From the NCBI RefSeq assembly GCF_029917005.1, contig NZ_CP123967.1, positions 1,612,001 through 1,676,000 of the forward strand: 64,000 nt of DNA. The letters are read 5' to 3'. The position numbers were made by a program, and so were the translations under genes. The notes under the pieces were generated by a model, which was not told the DNA's origin, searched no databases, and saw nothing but the letters and a program-made list of their open reading frames with translations. This document shows, piece after piece, positions 8,121 through 16,798 of the stretch; positions within the stretch are counted from its first letter, which is position 1; the number at the start of each line of letters is the position of its first letter. The stretch is from Tessaracoccus lacteus. GTDB taxonomy: Bacteria > Actinomycetota > Actinomycetes > Propionibacteriales > Propionibacteriaceae.

Positions 8121-9766
8121 GGGACGCTCGGCGGGTAGCCCGGCCCGAGCGGGATGCCCAACGCGAACCATGCGATGAACATGACGGTCCACACCACCAG
8201 CAGGATCACGGAGTAGGGCAGCATGAGCGCCACCACCGTCCCGATGCCGGCCTTCTTCGTGTAGCGCTGGGCGATGGTGACGATGAAGGGCAGGTAGACC
8301 ATGAGCGGCGTGAGTGCGTTGACGGGCGAATCCGCGACGCGGTAAGCCGCGAGCAGGGTCTGCGGGGCCACACCGAGACGCATGAAGAGCGGCACGAAGA
8401 TGGGCGCGAAGATGGCCCACTTGGGCAGCGCCCCGGGCATGATGAAGTCCAGCAGCACGATCACCAGCACGAACCCGATGAGCAGCGGGATGGCGCCGAT
8501 GTTGGCCTGCTCCAGCAGCTCCGCCAGCGAGCCGGCGATGACGCGCGGCAGGTTGGTCCAGTTGAAGTAGGCGATGAACTGGCTGATCATCAGCAGCATC
8601 AGCACCATGCCACCGAGGCCGGCGAACGTCTTGGTGATGGCCTTGATCACGTCCGAGCTGCCCTTGATGGTGCCTGCGCCCGCCCCGTAGGCCACGCCGG
8701 AGACGAGGAAGGCCAGCATGATGATGAACAGCAGGCTGTCCATGAACGGCGTGTTGCCGATGATGTTTCCGGTCTCGGGGTCCCGCAGGGGGGCGCCGGG
8801 CAGGAACGTGGCCAGGGACACGATGGCCATCACGATCAGGAATCCGATGAGGGCGAACCGGCTGCCGCGCTTGTCCGCGTCCGCCGGGATGTCGCCCGCG
8901 TCGGAGTGGACGACTGCCCCAGGCTCGGGCGTCCAGGGCCCCAGCCTCGGCTCGACGATCTTCTCGGTGATGACCGCGGCCACCATGGCCATGACAAGGG
9001 ACGACGCCACCATGAAGTAATAATTGGCCACGATGGTGATGGGTTCGCCGCCTGCCAGCGCGAGTGACTCGTTCGCGATCTCCGTGATCATCGCATCGGT
9101 GGGAGTCAACGAGATGTTGACCATGAAGATGGCCGCGACACCCGCGAACCCCGAGGCCAAGCCCGCCAGGGGATGTCTACCGACGCTGGCGAACGCCGCC
9201 GCCGCCAACGGGATGAGGATGAGGTACCCGGCGTCCGAGGCCACCGACGACACCACACCCACCAGGATGAGGATGAACGTCAGGGCCCACTTCGGGGCGG
9301 CGCCCACCAGCTTGCGGATCAGTGACCCCAGGAGCCCGGACTCCTCCGCGACGCCTGCGCCCATCATGGCGATGAACGTCACCGCGACGACGCCGAACCC
9401 GGCGAAGTTGCTCACGAAGGAGGAGAAGATGAACCGGATGCCCTCCACCGAGAGCAGGCTCTTGATGGGAATGGTCTCCTCGACGATGGTCCAGTCCTCG
9501 TCATAGGGGGGCGTGCCGGGCGCAAGCCCGGGCTGGGTGGTGTCCTCGTAGTAGTCGTAATCGGGGGCGCCCTCGGCGATGGGCACGGCCACCTGCTCGG
9601 TAACGCTCACGCCCGCGAGGCTCAACCCCCACGACAGCACGATGACGAGCAGGATCAGGTACCCGAACATGAGCACCGGGTGCGGCACCTTGTTGCCGAT
9701 GCGTTCCACCGCACCGAGCAACCCTCCGGGTGCCGACTCCATGTCCTCCACTGGCTTCGCGGTCAT
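8117..9766 (-). CDS. AbgT-family transporter
   Basis: The 549-residue inner-membrane protein belongs to the AbgT family (p-aminobenzoyl-glutamate and related importers; some members export sulfonamides). The evidence is the N-terminal RIGNKVPHPVLMFGYL stretch typical of the family, a long extracytoplasmic loop after helix 1 (residues 40-85), about ten further helices, SDAGYLILIP and the C-terminal DSPVNALTPLMVYLPFI. ATG at 9766 was chosen over an upstream start since the AbgT signature begins within 20 residues and GGGGGG precedes it. It sits between an M17 aminopeptidase gene (20 nt upstream) and glsA (4-nt overlap). This recalls the E. coli abgABT logic of importing a glutamyl conjugate and cleaving it. 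Confidence 0.92.
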   Translation of the reverse strand: MTAKPVEDMESAPGGLLGAVERIGNKVPHPVLMFGYLILLVIVLSWGLSLAGVSVTEQVAVPIAEGAPDYDYYEDTTQPGLAPGTPPYDEDWTIVEETIPIKSLLSVEGIRFIFSSFVSNFAGFGVVAVTFIAMMGAGVAEESGLLGSLIRKLVGAAPKWALTFILILVGVVSSVASDAGYLILIPLAAAAFASVGRHPLAGLASGFAGVAAIFMVNISLTPTDAMITEIANESLALAGGEPITIVANYYFMVASSLVMAMVAAVITEKIVEPRLGPWTPEPGAVVHSDAGDIPADADKRGSRFALIGFLIVMAIVSLATFLPGAPLRDPETGNIIGNTPFMDSLLFIIMLAFLVSGVAYGAGAGTIKGSSDVIKAITKTFAGLGGMVLMLLMISQFIAYFNWTNLPRVIAGSLAELLEQANIGAIPLLIGFVLVIVLLDFIMPGALPKWAIFAPIFVPLFMRLGVAPQTLLAAYRVADSPVNALTPLMVYLPFIVTIAQRYTKKAGIGTVVALMLPYSVILLVVWTVMFIAWFALGIPLGPGYPPSVP

Positions 9767-9786
9767 CTTGCCCCCCACTCCTTCCG

Positions 9787-11268
9787 TCAGGCCTTGAAGT
9801 TCAGGGCCAGGTCGATCAGCAGACGCGTGCCGAAGCCGGTGGTGCCCTTGTTGCGCCACTTGCTTGCGGTCCAGGACTGCGCGGTGCCGGCGATGTCGAT
9901 GTGCACCCACGGCTTACCCGCGACGAACTCCTGCAGGAACAGGGCCGCCGTGATGGTGCCCGCGTTCGCGCCGCCCATGTTGCGCAGGTCGGCGAGCGTC
10001 GAGTCCAGCTCGGGCCGGTAGCGGTTGGCCAGCGGCAGCTCCCACACCGGCTCGTCGACCCGCTCGGCGGAGGCCTTCACCTGGTTCATCAGAGCTTCGT
10101 TGTTGCCCAGCACGGCCGCGATGTCGGTGCCGAGGGTGCGCAGCGCCGCGCCGGTGAGGGTGGCGATGTCGACGATGGCGTCCACCGGCTCCTCGGTGGC
10201 GAGCACCAGGGCGTCGCCCATGACCATGCGGCCCTCGGCGTCGGTGTTGATCACCTCGACCGTCTTGCCGCCGCGCATGGCCACGATGTCGCCCAGCCGC
10301 AGCGCGGAGCCCGACGGCATGTTGTCGGTGCACATCAGGTAGCCGGTCACCTGAGCCTGGCAGCCGAGGTCCTTCAGCACCGTCATGGCGGCGAGGATGG
10401 CACCGGCGCCGGCCATGTCGTTCTTCATCACGGCGTGCACCTCGTCCCCGGGCTTGAGGGCCAGGCCACCCGCGTCGTACATGATGCCCTTGCCGACGAG
10501 TGCCAGCTTGCCGGTGGGCTCACCCTCGGGGCGGTAGACGAGCTTGATCATGGCCGGCGGCTCGACGCTGCCGAGGTTGATCCCCAGCAGGCCGCCGCAG
10601 CCGAGCTCGACGAGTTCCTCCTCGCCGAAGACCTGCACCTCGAGGCCGGCGTCGGGGCCCATCTCGAGGGCGATCTCTCCGAGCTTGGTGGCGGTCAGCA
10701 TGCCGCCGGGGGTGCCGGCGAGGTCGCGGGCCAGCTTGGTGGCCTTGACCAGCAGCAAACCGCGGACGACGGCGGCCTCGGCCTCCGCGACCGCCCCCTC
10801 GTCGCAGACCAGCGCCAACGCGCTGAGCTTCGCGTCCGGGCCGTCCTCACCGATGCGATAGACGTAGCGCGCCAGGGCGGCGCCCTCGATGGCCGCCACC
10901 ACCGTGTCCGACACGCTCGTGGAGGTCTGCGGAAGAACGACGGCGAGCCGGTCCTGGCCGGGGACGGCGCGGGCGAAGTGGGACACCACGTCTCGCAGAA
11001 CGGTGGCGTCCGCGGTGCTGCGGTCGCCGCCGCCGACCAACACGGTGAGCGGGCCGTCGGGGCCGACGAGGACCAGGGTCTTGCCGACGGCGGCGTCGAA
11101 GCCCAGCGAGGCGGCGCGCTCGGCCGAGATGCCGCTGGCCGCCGGGGGCTGCTCGCCGGAGAAGACGATGTGAGCGGCCGCGTCGATGCCGTCGGGCAAC
11201 TCGCCGACGGTGACCGCCAGCTCACGGGTGGGGAGGGAGAACGGGGGGTACGGGGCTGCGTGGGTCAT
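9787..11268 (-). CDS. pepA: M17 leucyl aminopeptidase (PepA family)
   Basis: This 493-residue cytosolic metallo-exopeptidase removes N-terminal residues from peptides using two metal ions. The catalytic half (about residues 175-490) holds VGKGIMYDAGG, the MKNDMAGAG block, the family signature NTDAEGR, and VDIATLTGA. The N-terminal half is the variable oligomerisation domain. The usual length is about 500. It is the first gene of the peptidase-AbgT-glutaminase unit; its 3' end is 20 nt from the AbgT start. It could cleave imported glutamyl dipeptides, though PepA is also a general housekeeping enzyme. Confidence 0.95.
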   Translation of the reverse strand: MTHAAPYPPFSLPTRELAVTVGELPDGIDAAAHIVFSGEQPPAASGISAERAASLGFDAAVGKTLVLVGPDGPLTVLVGGGDRSTADATVLRDVVSHFARAVPGQDRLAVVLPQTSTSVSDTVVAAIEGAALARYVYRIGEDGPDAKLSALALVCDEGAVAEAEAAVVRGLLLVKATKLARDLAGTPGGMLTATKLGEIALEMGPDAGLEVQVFGEEELVELGCGGLLGINLGSVEPPAMIKLVYRPEGEPTGKLALVGKGIMYDAGGLALKPGDEVHAVMKNDMAGAGAILAAMTVLKDLGCQAQVTGYLMCTDNMPSGSALRLGDIVAMRGGKTVEVINTDAEGRMVMGDALVLATEEPVDAIVDIATLTGAALRTLGTDIAAVLGNNEALMNQVKASAERVDEPVWELPLANRYRPELDSTLADLRNMGGANAGTITAALFLQEFVAGKPWVHIDIAGTAQSWTASKWRNKGTTGFGTRLLIDLALNFKA

Positions 11269-11311
11269 GGAGTGTCCTTGCGTCTGGCGATGGTGTGGTG
11301 TGGGTGCGCCG

Positions 11312-12091
11312 TCAGGCGCGGGTCAACTGGACGGCGATGGCGTCGTCGGCGGTGCGCATCTCGAGCATGTCGCCCTCGATGCTGAAGGTCGCGGCACTCT
11401 CCAGGGCCGCGATGACGGCCGCCTCCTGGTCCATGACACCATCTGCGCCGCAGAACATCTGGGTGCTGGCGAGGATGCCGAACGAGATGGTGCCGTCGCC
11501 GGCGGTGTAGCTGCCGAGCACCCGGTTGCAGCCGCCGGTACCGGAGATGGTGCCGTCGTCGGCGAACGTGAGGTTGGCCTCGGCGCCCTCGAGGACGCTC
11601 ACGACGGCGGAGACGCCGTCGTTGTAGGCGGTGATGTTCCAGGTGGTGTCGGCCAGGTCCTGCGACTGGGCTGCTAGGGTGCCCAGGGCCGCGCCGCTCT
11701 CGTCGTTGAGGGTCAGCGTCTCGTCCTCGACGGCGAACCCGCGGGCGCTGGTGAGTGCGGTGAAGAAGGCGGACTCGAGCGCCATCACGTCGTCGGCGCA
11801 GGCCATCATGGTGGAGGGGAGCGCGTCCCCGACGGTGAGGGTGCCTCCGTCGATCTCGTAGGTGCCCGAGAATCGGTTGCAGCCGCCCGAGCCGAAGAGG
11901 GCGCCGTCGTCCGCGAAGTGGACCGTGACCGGGGAACCGTCCACGGGGGCCTCGCCGGCGAGATTCTCCAGCAGCCAGGTGACGCCCACGAGGTCCCCCG
12001 ACGAGGGTGGGGCGGCAGGGGTCGCGGATGCGCACGAGGCGAGCAGCAGCGACATCGCCACCACCGCCGTCGTCCAGAGTGCCTTCGCCAT
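11312..12091 (-). CDS. Lipoprotein with two META domains
   Basis: The 259-residue secreted lipoprotein has a signal peptide and lipobox LLASC (Cys20). Two tandem META (HslJ-like) domains follow, each with the hallmark GGCNR (residues near 69 and 188) and a second conserved Cys-containing motif (MMACADD, MFCGADG). META/HslJ proteins are linked to novobiocin resistance and heat shock in E. coli, but the biochemical role is unclear. A GAAGGAG ribosome site precedes the ATG. It is divergent from the DMT permease and shares with it the palindrome at 12151. Confidence 0.9.
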   Translation of the reverse strand: MAKALWTTAVVAMSLLLASCASATPAAPPSSGDLVGVTWLLENLAGEAPVDGSPVTVHFADDGALFGSGGCNRFSGTYEIDGGTLTVGDALPSTMMACADDVMALESAFFTALTSARGFAVEDETLTLNDESGAALGTLAAQSQDLADTTWNITAYNDGVSAVVSVLEGAEANLTFADDGTISGTGGCNRVLGSYTAGDGTISFGILASTQMFCGADGVMDQEAAVIAALESAATFSIEGDMLEMRTADDAIAVQLTRA

Positions 12092-12150
12092 TGATGATCT
12101 CCTTCGTGGTCGGCCCAGCCATCGTTTCCCCCGATCCGGCCCTGGACATC

Positions 12151-12163
12151 ACCCGAACTGGGT
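12151..12163. promoter_or_regulatory. ACCC-N5-GGGT palindrome, copy 3, between divergent genes
   Basis: ACCCGAACTGGGT is flanked by CATC and AGTCCGC, as in the other copies. On the plus strand TACGCT (12188) follows after exactly 24 nt, before the DMT permease. On the minus strand AACGAT follows after 24 nt, before the META lipoprotein. Confidence 0.6.
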
Positions 12164-12234
12164 AGTCCGCGCGGACATCCAGGTGGCTACGCTGCAGGCG
12201 CGGGCCACGCCACCGCACGTGAGAAGGGCCCCAC

Positions 12235-13143
12235 ATGGAGCAGAACATCCCCCTGGCCATAGCGCTGACCGTGGTCACCACTGTTTTCTTCGCGGCCGCT
12301 GCCACCGTCCAGCACACGGTGGTCGGCGAGCAGTCGGACGGCGAAGGCCACGACACGAGCCTGAGCGGCGGGCAGCTGTGGGCGCTGGTGCGCTCCCCGC
12401 GTTGGTGGCTCGGCATGGTGCTCAACGGCGTGGGCGCGATCATCTCGGTGGTGGCGCTGCTGATGGCGCCGGTCAGCGTGGTGCAGCCCCTGGCCATCCT
12501 GGCGGTGCCGTGGACGGTGCTGCTCGCCAGCCGCATCCACGGGCACAGGCTCCCGCTGAGGCTGTGGGGTGCCGTCGGCCTCGCGGTGGCCGGAACCATC
12601 TGGTTCGCCGTGGTGGCGGTGCAGCACGCCGTCGAGGAGGACGTGTTCGACGACGCCTACCTCGTGGGCGGAGCCCTCGCCGGTTTCGCCGTGGCAGGCG
12701 GGCTCGCCGTGGTGGGTTGGCGCGGCCCGCAGCGGTGGCGCTGCTTTGCGTGGGCCTCGGCAAGCGCCACGATCTTCGGCCTGGAGGCCGGGCTGATGAA
12801 GGCGGTCGGGGAGATCGTCGCCGACGGCGAGTGGGCGCAGTCCGCGACCTTCTGGACGCTGGCCGTGATGATGGTGGTGGGCTCGCTGGCCGCGACCGCC
12901 TTCATGCAGCAGGGCTACGCCAACGGCCCGGCCGAGACGGTGGTGGGCGCCATGAACGCCTTCGGGCCCATCGCGGCGGTGGTGTTCGGCTTCGTGGTCC
13001 TCGGCGAGGGGGCGGAGGTGACGCCGTCGGCGGCGGCGATGATGGTGGCCGCGGCGGGCCTGGCGGTGACCGGCGTGGTCTTGCTGTCGCGGTTCCATCC
13101 GGCCACCTCGTCGGCGCAGGTCGCGGCCGACCCTCCCGGCTGA
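12235..13143 (+). CDS. DMT-superfamily permease (EamA/NIPA-like)
   Basis: The 302-residue protein has nine to ten membrane helices arranged as two similar halves. Motifs such as MAPVSVVQPLAILAVPW and NAFGPIAAVVFGFVVLGE are typical of the drug/metabolite transporter superfamily and of NIPA-type magnesium transporters. Helix 1 is followed by a hydrophilic loop (residues 30-48). The substrate is unknown. GAGAAGG precedes the ATG. It stands alone on this strand and is controlled by the shared palindrome region upstream. Confidence 0.85.
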   Translation: MEQNIPLAIALTVVTTVFFAAAATVQHTVVGEQSDGEGHDTSLSGGQLWALVRSPRWWLGMVLNGVGAIISVVALLMAPVSVVQPLAILAVPWTVLLASRIHGHRLPLRLWGAVGLAVAGTIWFAVVAVQHAVEEDVFDDAYLVGGALAGFAVAGGLAVVGWRGPQRWRCFAWASASATIFGLEAGLMKAVGEIVADGEWAQSATFWTLAVMMVVGSLAATAFMQQGYANGPAETVVGAMNAFGPIAAVVFGFVVLGEGAEVTPSAAAMMVAAAGLAVTGVVLLSRFHPATSSAQVAADPPG

Positions 13144-13307
13144 CCCTCTCCCCCACACCCTGCCCATTCCTGGCACAACACGCCGCCCCAGTGGCACGTC
13201 GGTGTCGCATGCGACGCCGAACCCCGCCTCAGACGGCGTTTCGTGCACGCTCGACGGCGGCGCCGGGGCGGCGCGCGTAGGCTAAGCCGCATCGGGAAGG
13301 ACGGGCG

Positions 13308-13802
13308 ATGAAGGCCGTTGTTGTCTACGAGTCACTGTGGGGAAACACCGCGGCCGTCGCGCGTGCCGTGGCGGAGGGGATCGGTGAGGGCGCCGTCGCG
13401 CTGCCCACCAAGGACGCCGGGGCCGACGACCTTGCAGGGGCGGACCTGATCGTGGCGGGCGGGCCGGTGTTCGCCTTCCACCTCTCCTCGGAGCGGACGC
13501 GGCACGACATCGCCGAGCACCCCGAGCCGGGCGCCCCCGCACCTGACCTCAGCGGGCCGTCGATCCGCGACTGGCTGGACGCGCTGCCCTCCGGCACGGC
13601 CGCGTTCGCCTCCTTCGACACCGAGGTCCGCGGTCCCTTCGGCAAAGGCGCGCCCACCATCGCGAAGGAACTCGAGGAGAAGGGCTACCGGAGGGTGGCC
13701 AAGCCGGAGGGGTTCATCGTTCAGGGCAAGTACGGCCCGCTCAAGGACGGCGAGCTGGACCGTGCCCGACGGTGGGGCGCGTCCCTGCGCGCGGCGCTGT
13801 AG
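13308..13802 (+). CDS. Flavodoxin-like protein
   Basis: The 164-residue protein has the flavodoxin fold: an N-terminal strand and phosphate loop VVYESLWGNTAAVA (FMN phosphate binding), an AGGPVF loop and a C-terminal helix. It may carry electrons or act as an oxidoreductase in the cytoplasm; no partner is obvious. GGGAAGGA precedes the ATG, and TAGGCT at 13278 is a plausible -10. It is the last backbone gene before the insertion-sequence cluster. Confidence 0.88.
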   Translation: MKAVVVYESLWGNTAAVARAVAEGIGEGAVALPTKDAGADDLAGADLIVAGGPVFAFHLSSERTRHDIAEHPEPGAPAPDLSGPSIRDWLDALPSGTAAFASFDTEVRGPFGKGAPTIAKELEEKGYRRVAKPEGFIVQGKYGPLKDGELDRARRWGASLRAAL

Positions 13803-13953
13803 CCCGGCCACCTACCCGCCGCTGGCAGCTCCGCCGACGATCGGGCTGAGTGTCACTCGGGCTGATTGTCACTCTGAGTGTCTGGGCGGCCTAGGGATTT
13901 CGGACGGTGGGCCCTCTTGAGCTGAGGGCGCTACTGAAAGAGAGATCGGCAGG

Positions 13954-14243
13954 ATGAGTGCATCATGACGGCGATTCAGCCAGGAGTTCAAGGACGAGCT
14001 GTGCCAGGAGGTGATCTCGACCTCGAAACCGATCCGGGAGGTCGCTGAGGCCTACGGTGTCGGCTCGGAGACGCTGCAAACTGGCTGATCAAGTACCGCG
14101 ACGCGCACGGGGGCACCGAGACGGAGCTGACGGTCACCGAGCGTGCTCGGTTGAAGGAACTCGAGCGGGAGAATCAGGAGCTCCGTGCGGAGACGGCGTT
14201 CCTAAAAAACGCCGCGGCCTACTTCGCGAGGGAACCGCGGTAG
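13954..14243 (+). pseudogene. IS3-family OrfA, broken
   Basis: The frame starts MSAS, then hits TGA at 13966 where relatives have an Arg codon, and continues RRFSQEFKDEL...GVGSETL. At about 14077 one base is missing, after which NWLIKYRDAHGG...LKELERENQELRAE follows in another frame. The product would be the helix-turn-helix plus leucine-zipper subunit that binds the element's ends. Two independent lesions mean no functional OrfA. The frame ends at a TAG that overlaps the orfB start. Confidence 0.8.
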
Positions 14244-14851
14244 TGGGCAAGTACGAGTACATCGATTCCCTCCGAAACGACCCGACCGAGACGACCCCGG
14301 TGTGGAAGATGTGCCTGTGGTTGGCGGTGTCAACCTCGGGGTTCTACGACTGGCTCAAGCGCCCGCAGTCAGCGACCGCCGCGCGCCGGGAAGCACTGGC
14401 TGCACGGGTCCGGCACTTCTTCACGGCCTCTGACGGCACCTACGGCTATCGACGCATCCACGCCGACCTTGCGGCTGAGGGCGTGGAGTGTTCACCGGAG
14501 CTGGTGCGCCAGATCATGCGGCAGGAACACCTGGTGCCTTGCCAACCGCGCCCGTTTCGGGTCACAACCCAAGCAGACGCGGAAGCTGCGGCATGCATGC
14601 CTGACTTGGTGAAACGGGACTTCACTGCCGAGCGGCCCGGGGTGAAGTTCGTCGGCGACATCACCTACATCCACACCTGGCAGGGTTTCATCTACCTGGC
14701 CACGGTGATCGACTGTTACTCGAAGAAGGTCGTCGGCTGGTCGATCGCTGATCACATGCGCACCGAACTCGTCGAGACCGCGCTGCGTAACGCGGCCGCG
14801 ACGGCAGTGATCGAGACTGACGCGATCTTCCACTGCGACCGTGGCAGCGTC
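14243..14851 (+). pseudogene. IS3-family OrfB transposase, 5' part
   Basis: It begins VGKYEYIDSLRND, the usual start of IS3 OrfB. The HTH_21-like segment (GTYGYRRIHADL) is followed by the DDE catalytic core: first Asp in FVGDITYI and second Asp in FHCDRGS. The reading frame is cut immediately after that motif by the IS30-family element; the rest resumes at 16341. Confidence 0.85.
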
Positions 14852-16340
14852 GGCGGAATCAAGTGGTCGTCGCAACACCTCGATGACGGAGGTGTGTGTT
14901 GGGTAGTTCCAGGAAGCCGTGGCCACAGCGGCCGGCGGGTGCTCGTCGACAGTGGGGAGCGGACCGGGCGTTGCGGCCGGCGATGCGTTCCCCGGGGCGG
15001 CCGGAGCCCTCGCGTGCGGTGCAGCGTGAGTTCTGGAGACTGATCGCCGCCGGCGTCTCGACGGAGGAGGCGGCTGAGCGGGTCGGCGTGTCGACGCCCG
15101 TGGGGTCCCGGTGGTTTCGCCACGCTGGCGGGATGAGCCCGATCAGTCTGGCCGAGCCCACCGGCCGCTACCTGTCCTTCGCCGAGCGGGAGGAGATCGC
15201 CCTGCTGAAGGTGGAGGGCTACGGCGTGCGTGAGATCGCCTGGGCGATCGGGCGGGACCCGGGGACGATCTCACGGGAGCTGCGCCGTAACGCGGCCACG
15301 CGGGCCGGGAAGCATGCCTACCGGGCGAGCGTGGCGCAGTGGAAGGCGCAGCAGGCCGCGAAGCGCCCCAAACCTGCGAAGTTGGCGACCAACCCGCGGT
15401 TGCGCGCCTACGTGGAAGACAAGCTCTCCGGGGCGGTCACCGACGCCGACGGGCGACCGATCGCCGGCCCGGACGTACCCTGGGCCGGTCGCCGGCACGG
15501 GCGTCGGCAGGACCGCCGTTGGGGCACCGCGTGGTCCCCAGAGCAGATCAGCAACCGGCTCAAGGTCGACTTCCCCGACGATGAGTCCATGCGGGTCAGC
15601 CACGAGACCATCTACCAGTCGCTGTACGTCCAGGGCCGCGGCGCGCTGAAGCGGGAGCTGACCGCGTGCCTGCGCACCGGCCGCGCGTTGCGCGAGCCAC
15701 GCGCCAGGACTGGCCGCAGCGGCCGCACCTTCGTCACCGACGAGGTCAAGATCTCCGCCCGGCCTGCCGAGGCGGACGACCGGGCGGTACCCGGTCACTG
15801 GGAGGGCGACCTGATCATCGGGCTGGACAAGTCAGCGATCGGGACGCTTGTGGAGCGCACCAGCAGATACACGATGCTGCTGCACCTGCCCAGGATGGGG
15901 GGGGGGCTTCGGCGAGGTCCCGTACGTCAAGAACGGGCCACCCCTGGCAGGTCACGGCGCCCAGGCCGTCCGGGACACGATCACCGCCCAGCTGGGCGAC
16001 CTGCCCCAGCAGCTGCGCCGGTCGCTGACCTGGGACCAGGGCGGGGAGATGGCCCAGCACGTCCAGCTCAAGATAGACGCTGGCGTCGCGGTCTACTTCT
16101 GCGATCCGCACTCACCATGGCAGCGTCCGAGCAACGAGAACACCAACGGCCTGCTGCGCCAGTACTTCCCCAAGGGAACCGACCTATCACGATGGTCCGC
16201 CGAGGAGGTTGCAGCCATCGCCCTCACCCTCAACAGACGACCCCGCAAGGTCCTCGGATGGCGAACTCCTGCCGAGGTCTACGCCGAGCAGCTATCCTCC
16301 CCACCACAGGCCGGTGTTGCATCGACCCCCTGAACCTGCC
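14852..16340 (+). mobile_element. IS30-family insertion sequence inside the IS3 orfB
   Basis: It is 1489 bp long. The first 28 bp and the reverse complement of the last 28 bp agree at about 21 positions, sharing GGTCG and GCAACACC. The 3-bp repeat GTC flanks it (14849-14851 and 16341-16343). Removing it rejoins the IS3 transposase as RGSVYTSAGY, a normal sequence for that family, so the boundaries are well supported. Confidence 0.88.
14896..16333 (+). pseudogene. IS30-family transposase with a frameshift at a G10 run
   Basis: The N-terminal part has helix-turn-helix regions (RYLSFAEREEIALLKVEG, then DPGTISRELRRN). The DDE core follows: GHWEGDLIIG holds the first Asp, WDQGGEMA the second, and SNENTNGLLRQYFPKGTD the Glu region. 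The reading frame changes at a run of ten G at 15897-15906; the first 335 or so codons and the last 145 are in different frames. Deleting one G restores one protein of about 479 residues. It may be a real inactivating slip, programmed slippage or a sequencing error. The start is uncertain: GTG at 14896 has GGAGG just upstream. Confidence 0.82.
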
Positions 16341-16628
16341 GTCTACACCTCGGCCGGTTATCGGGCACTGGTGGCAGGGCTGGGCATGCGGTCCTCGATG
16401 GGACGCACGGGCGTTTGCTGGGATAACGCGATGGCCGAATCGTTCTTCTCCGCGTTGAAGAACGAGCGGGTCTACCGCACCGTCTACGCGACGAAAGAAC
16501 GTGCCAGACGTGACGTCATCGCCTACATCGAGGGGTTCTACAACAGCCGCCGCCGGCACTCCGCCCTCGGCTACCGCAGGCCCAACGAGGTCCACTACAG
16601 TAACCAACAGCCAGCACTGGCAGCGTAA
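16341..16628 (+). pseudogene. IS3-family OrfB transposase, 3' part
   Basis: The sequence VYTSAGYRALVAGLGMRSS continues the frame broken at 14851 and contains the catalytic Glu in DNAMAESFFSALKNE, then FYNSRRRHSALGYRRPNE, the standard IS3 C-terminus. Confidence 0.88.
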
Positions 16629-16674
16629 GAGAAACCAATCAACTCCGCTGTCCGGAAACACCGCGCCAGCCCAG

Positions 16675-16798
16675 TTCTTCATGGGCCGCAACGAGGTGGG
16701 GGTAGGCGACGAGGGATTCCTCACCTCCATGATTCCGCACCATTCACGCGCCATCCTGGTGTGCCAGGAGGCCAGCATCACCGATCCTGAGATCGAAC
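16675..16798 (+). pseudogene. DUF305 gene, 5' fragment
   Basis: The frame FFMGRNEVGVGDEGFLTSMIPHHS... is the DUF305 signature region (IPHHSRAI), ending at DPEIE. The start and membrane anchor are missing, lost where the IS3 element abuts it. The IS256 element interrupts it on the other side. Joining it to 18205-18281 gives DPEIEQLCSEIVEAQ, a normal DUF305 C-terminus. DUF305 proteins are small extracytoplasmic proteins often found with copper-resistance genes. Confidence 0.8.
16791..16798. repeat. 8-bp target duplication of the IS256 element, left copy
   Basis: GATCGAAC is repeated at 18197-18204 directly beyond the other end of the element. Eight bases is the usual IS256-family duplication. 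Confidence 0.85.

Larger units (their letters stand above)
13883..16673 (+). mobile_element. IS3-family element, decayed and split by an IS30-family element
   Basis: The left end TGGGCGGCCTAGGGATTTC and the reverse complement of the right end, TGGGCTGGCGCGGTGTTTCC, align as imperfect inverted repeats with the TG...CA termini usual for IS3. Inside are orfA and orfB in the typical overlapping order. Without the inserted IS30 the element would be about 1.3 kb. I see no clear target duplication (GTC left, GTT right), so flanking DNA may have been lost. Confidence 0.75.

Noticed and set aside
13831-13882. Short direct repeats (GGCTGAGTGTCACTC, GGCTGATTGTCACTC) as the left end of the IS3 element
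   Set aside because: The right end has no matching inverted sequence. The TGGGCGGCC end at 13883 does match, so these repeats are left as unexplained flank.
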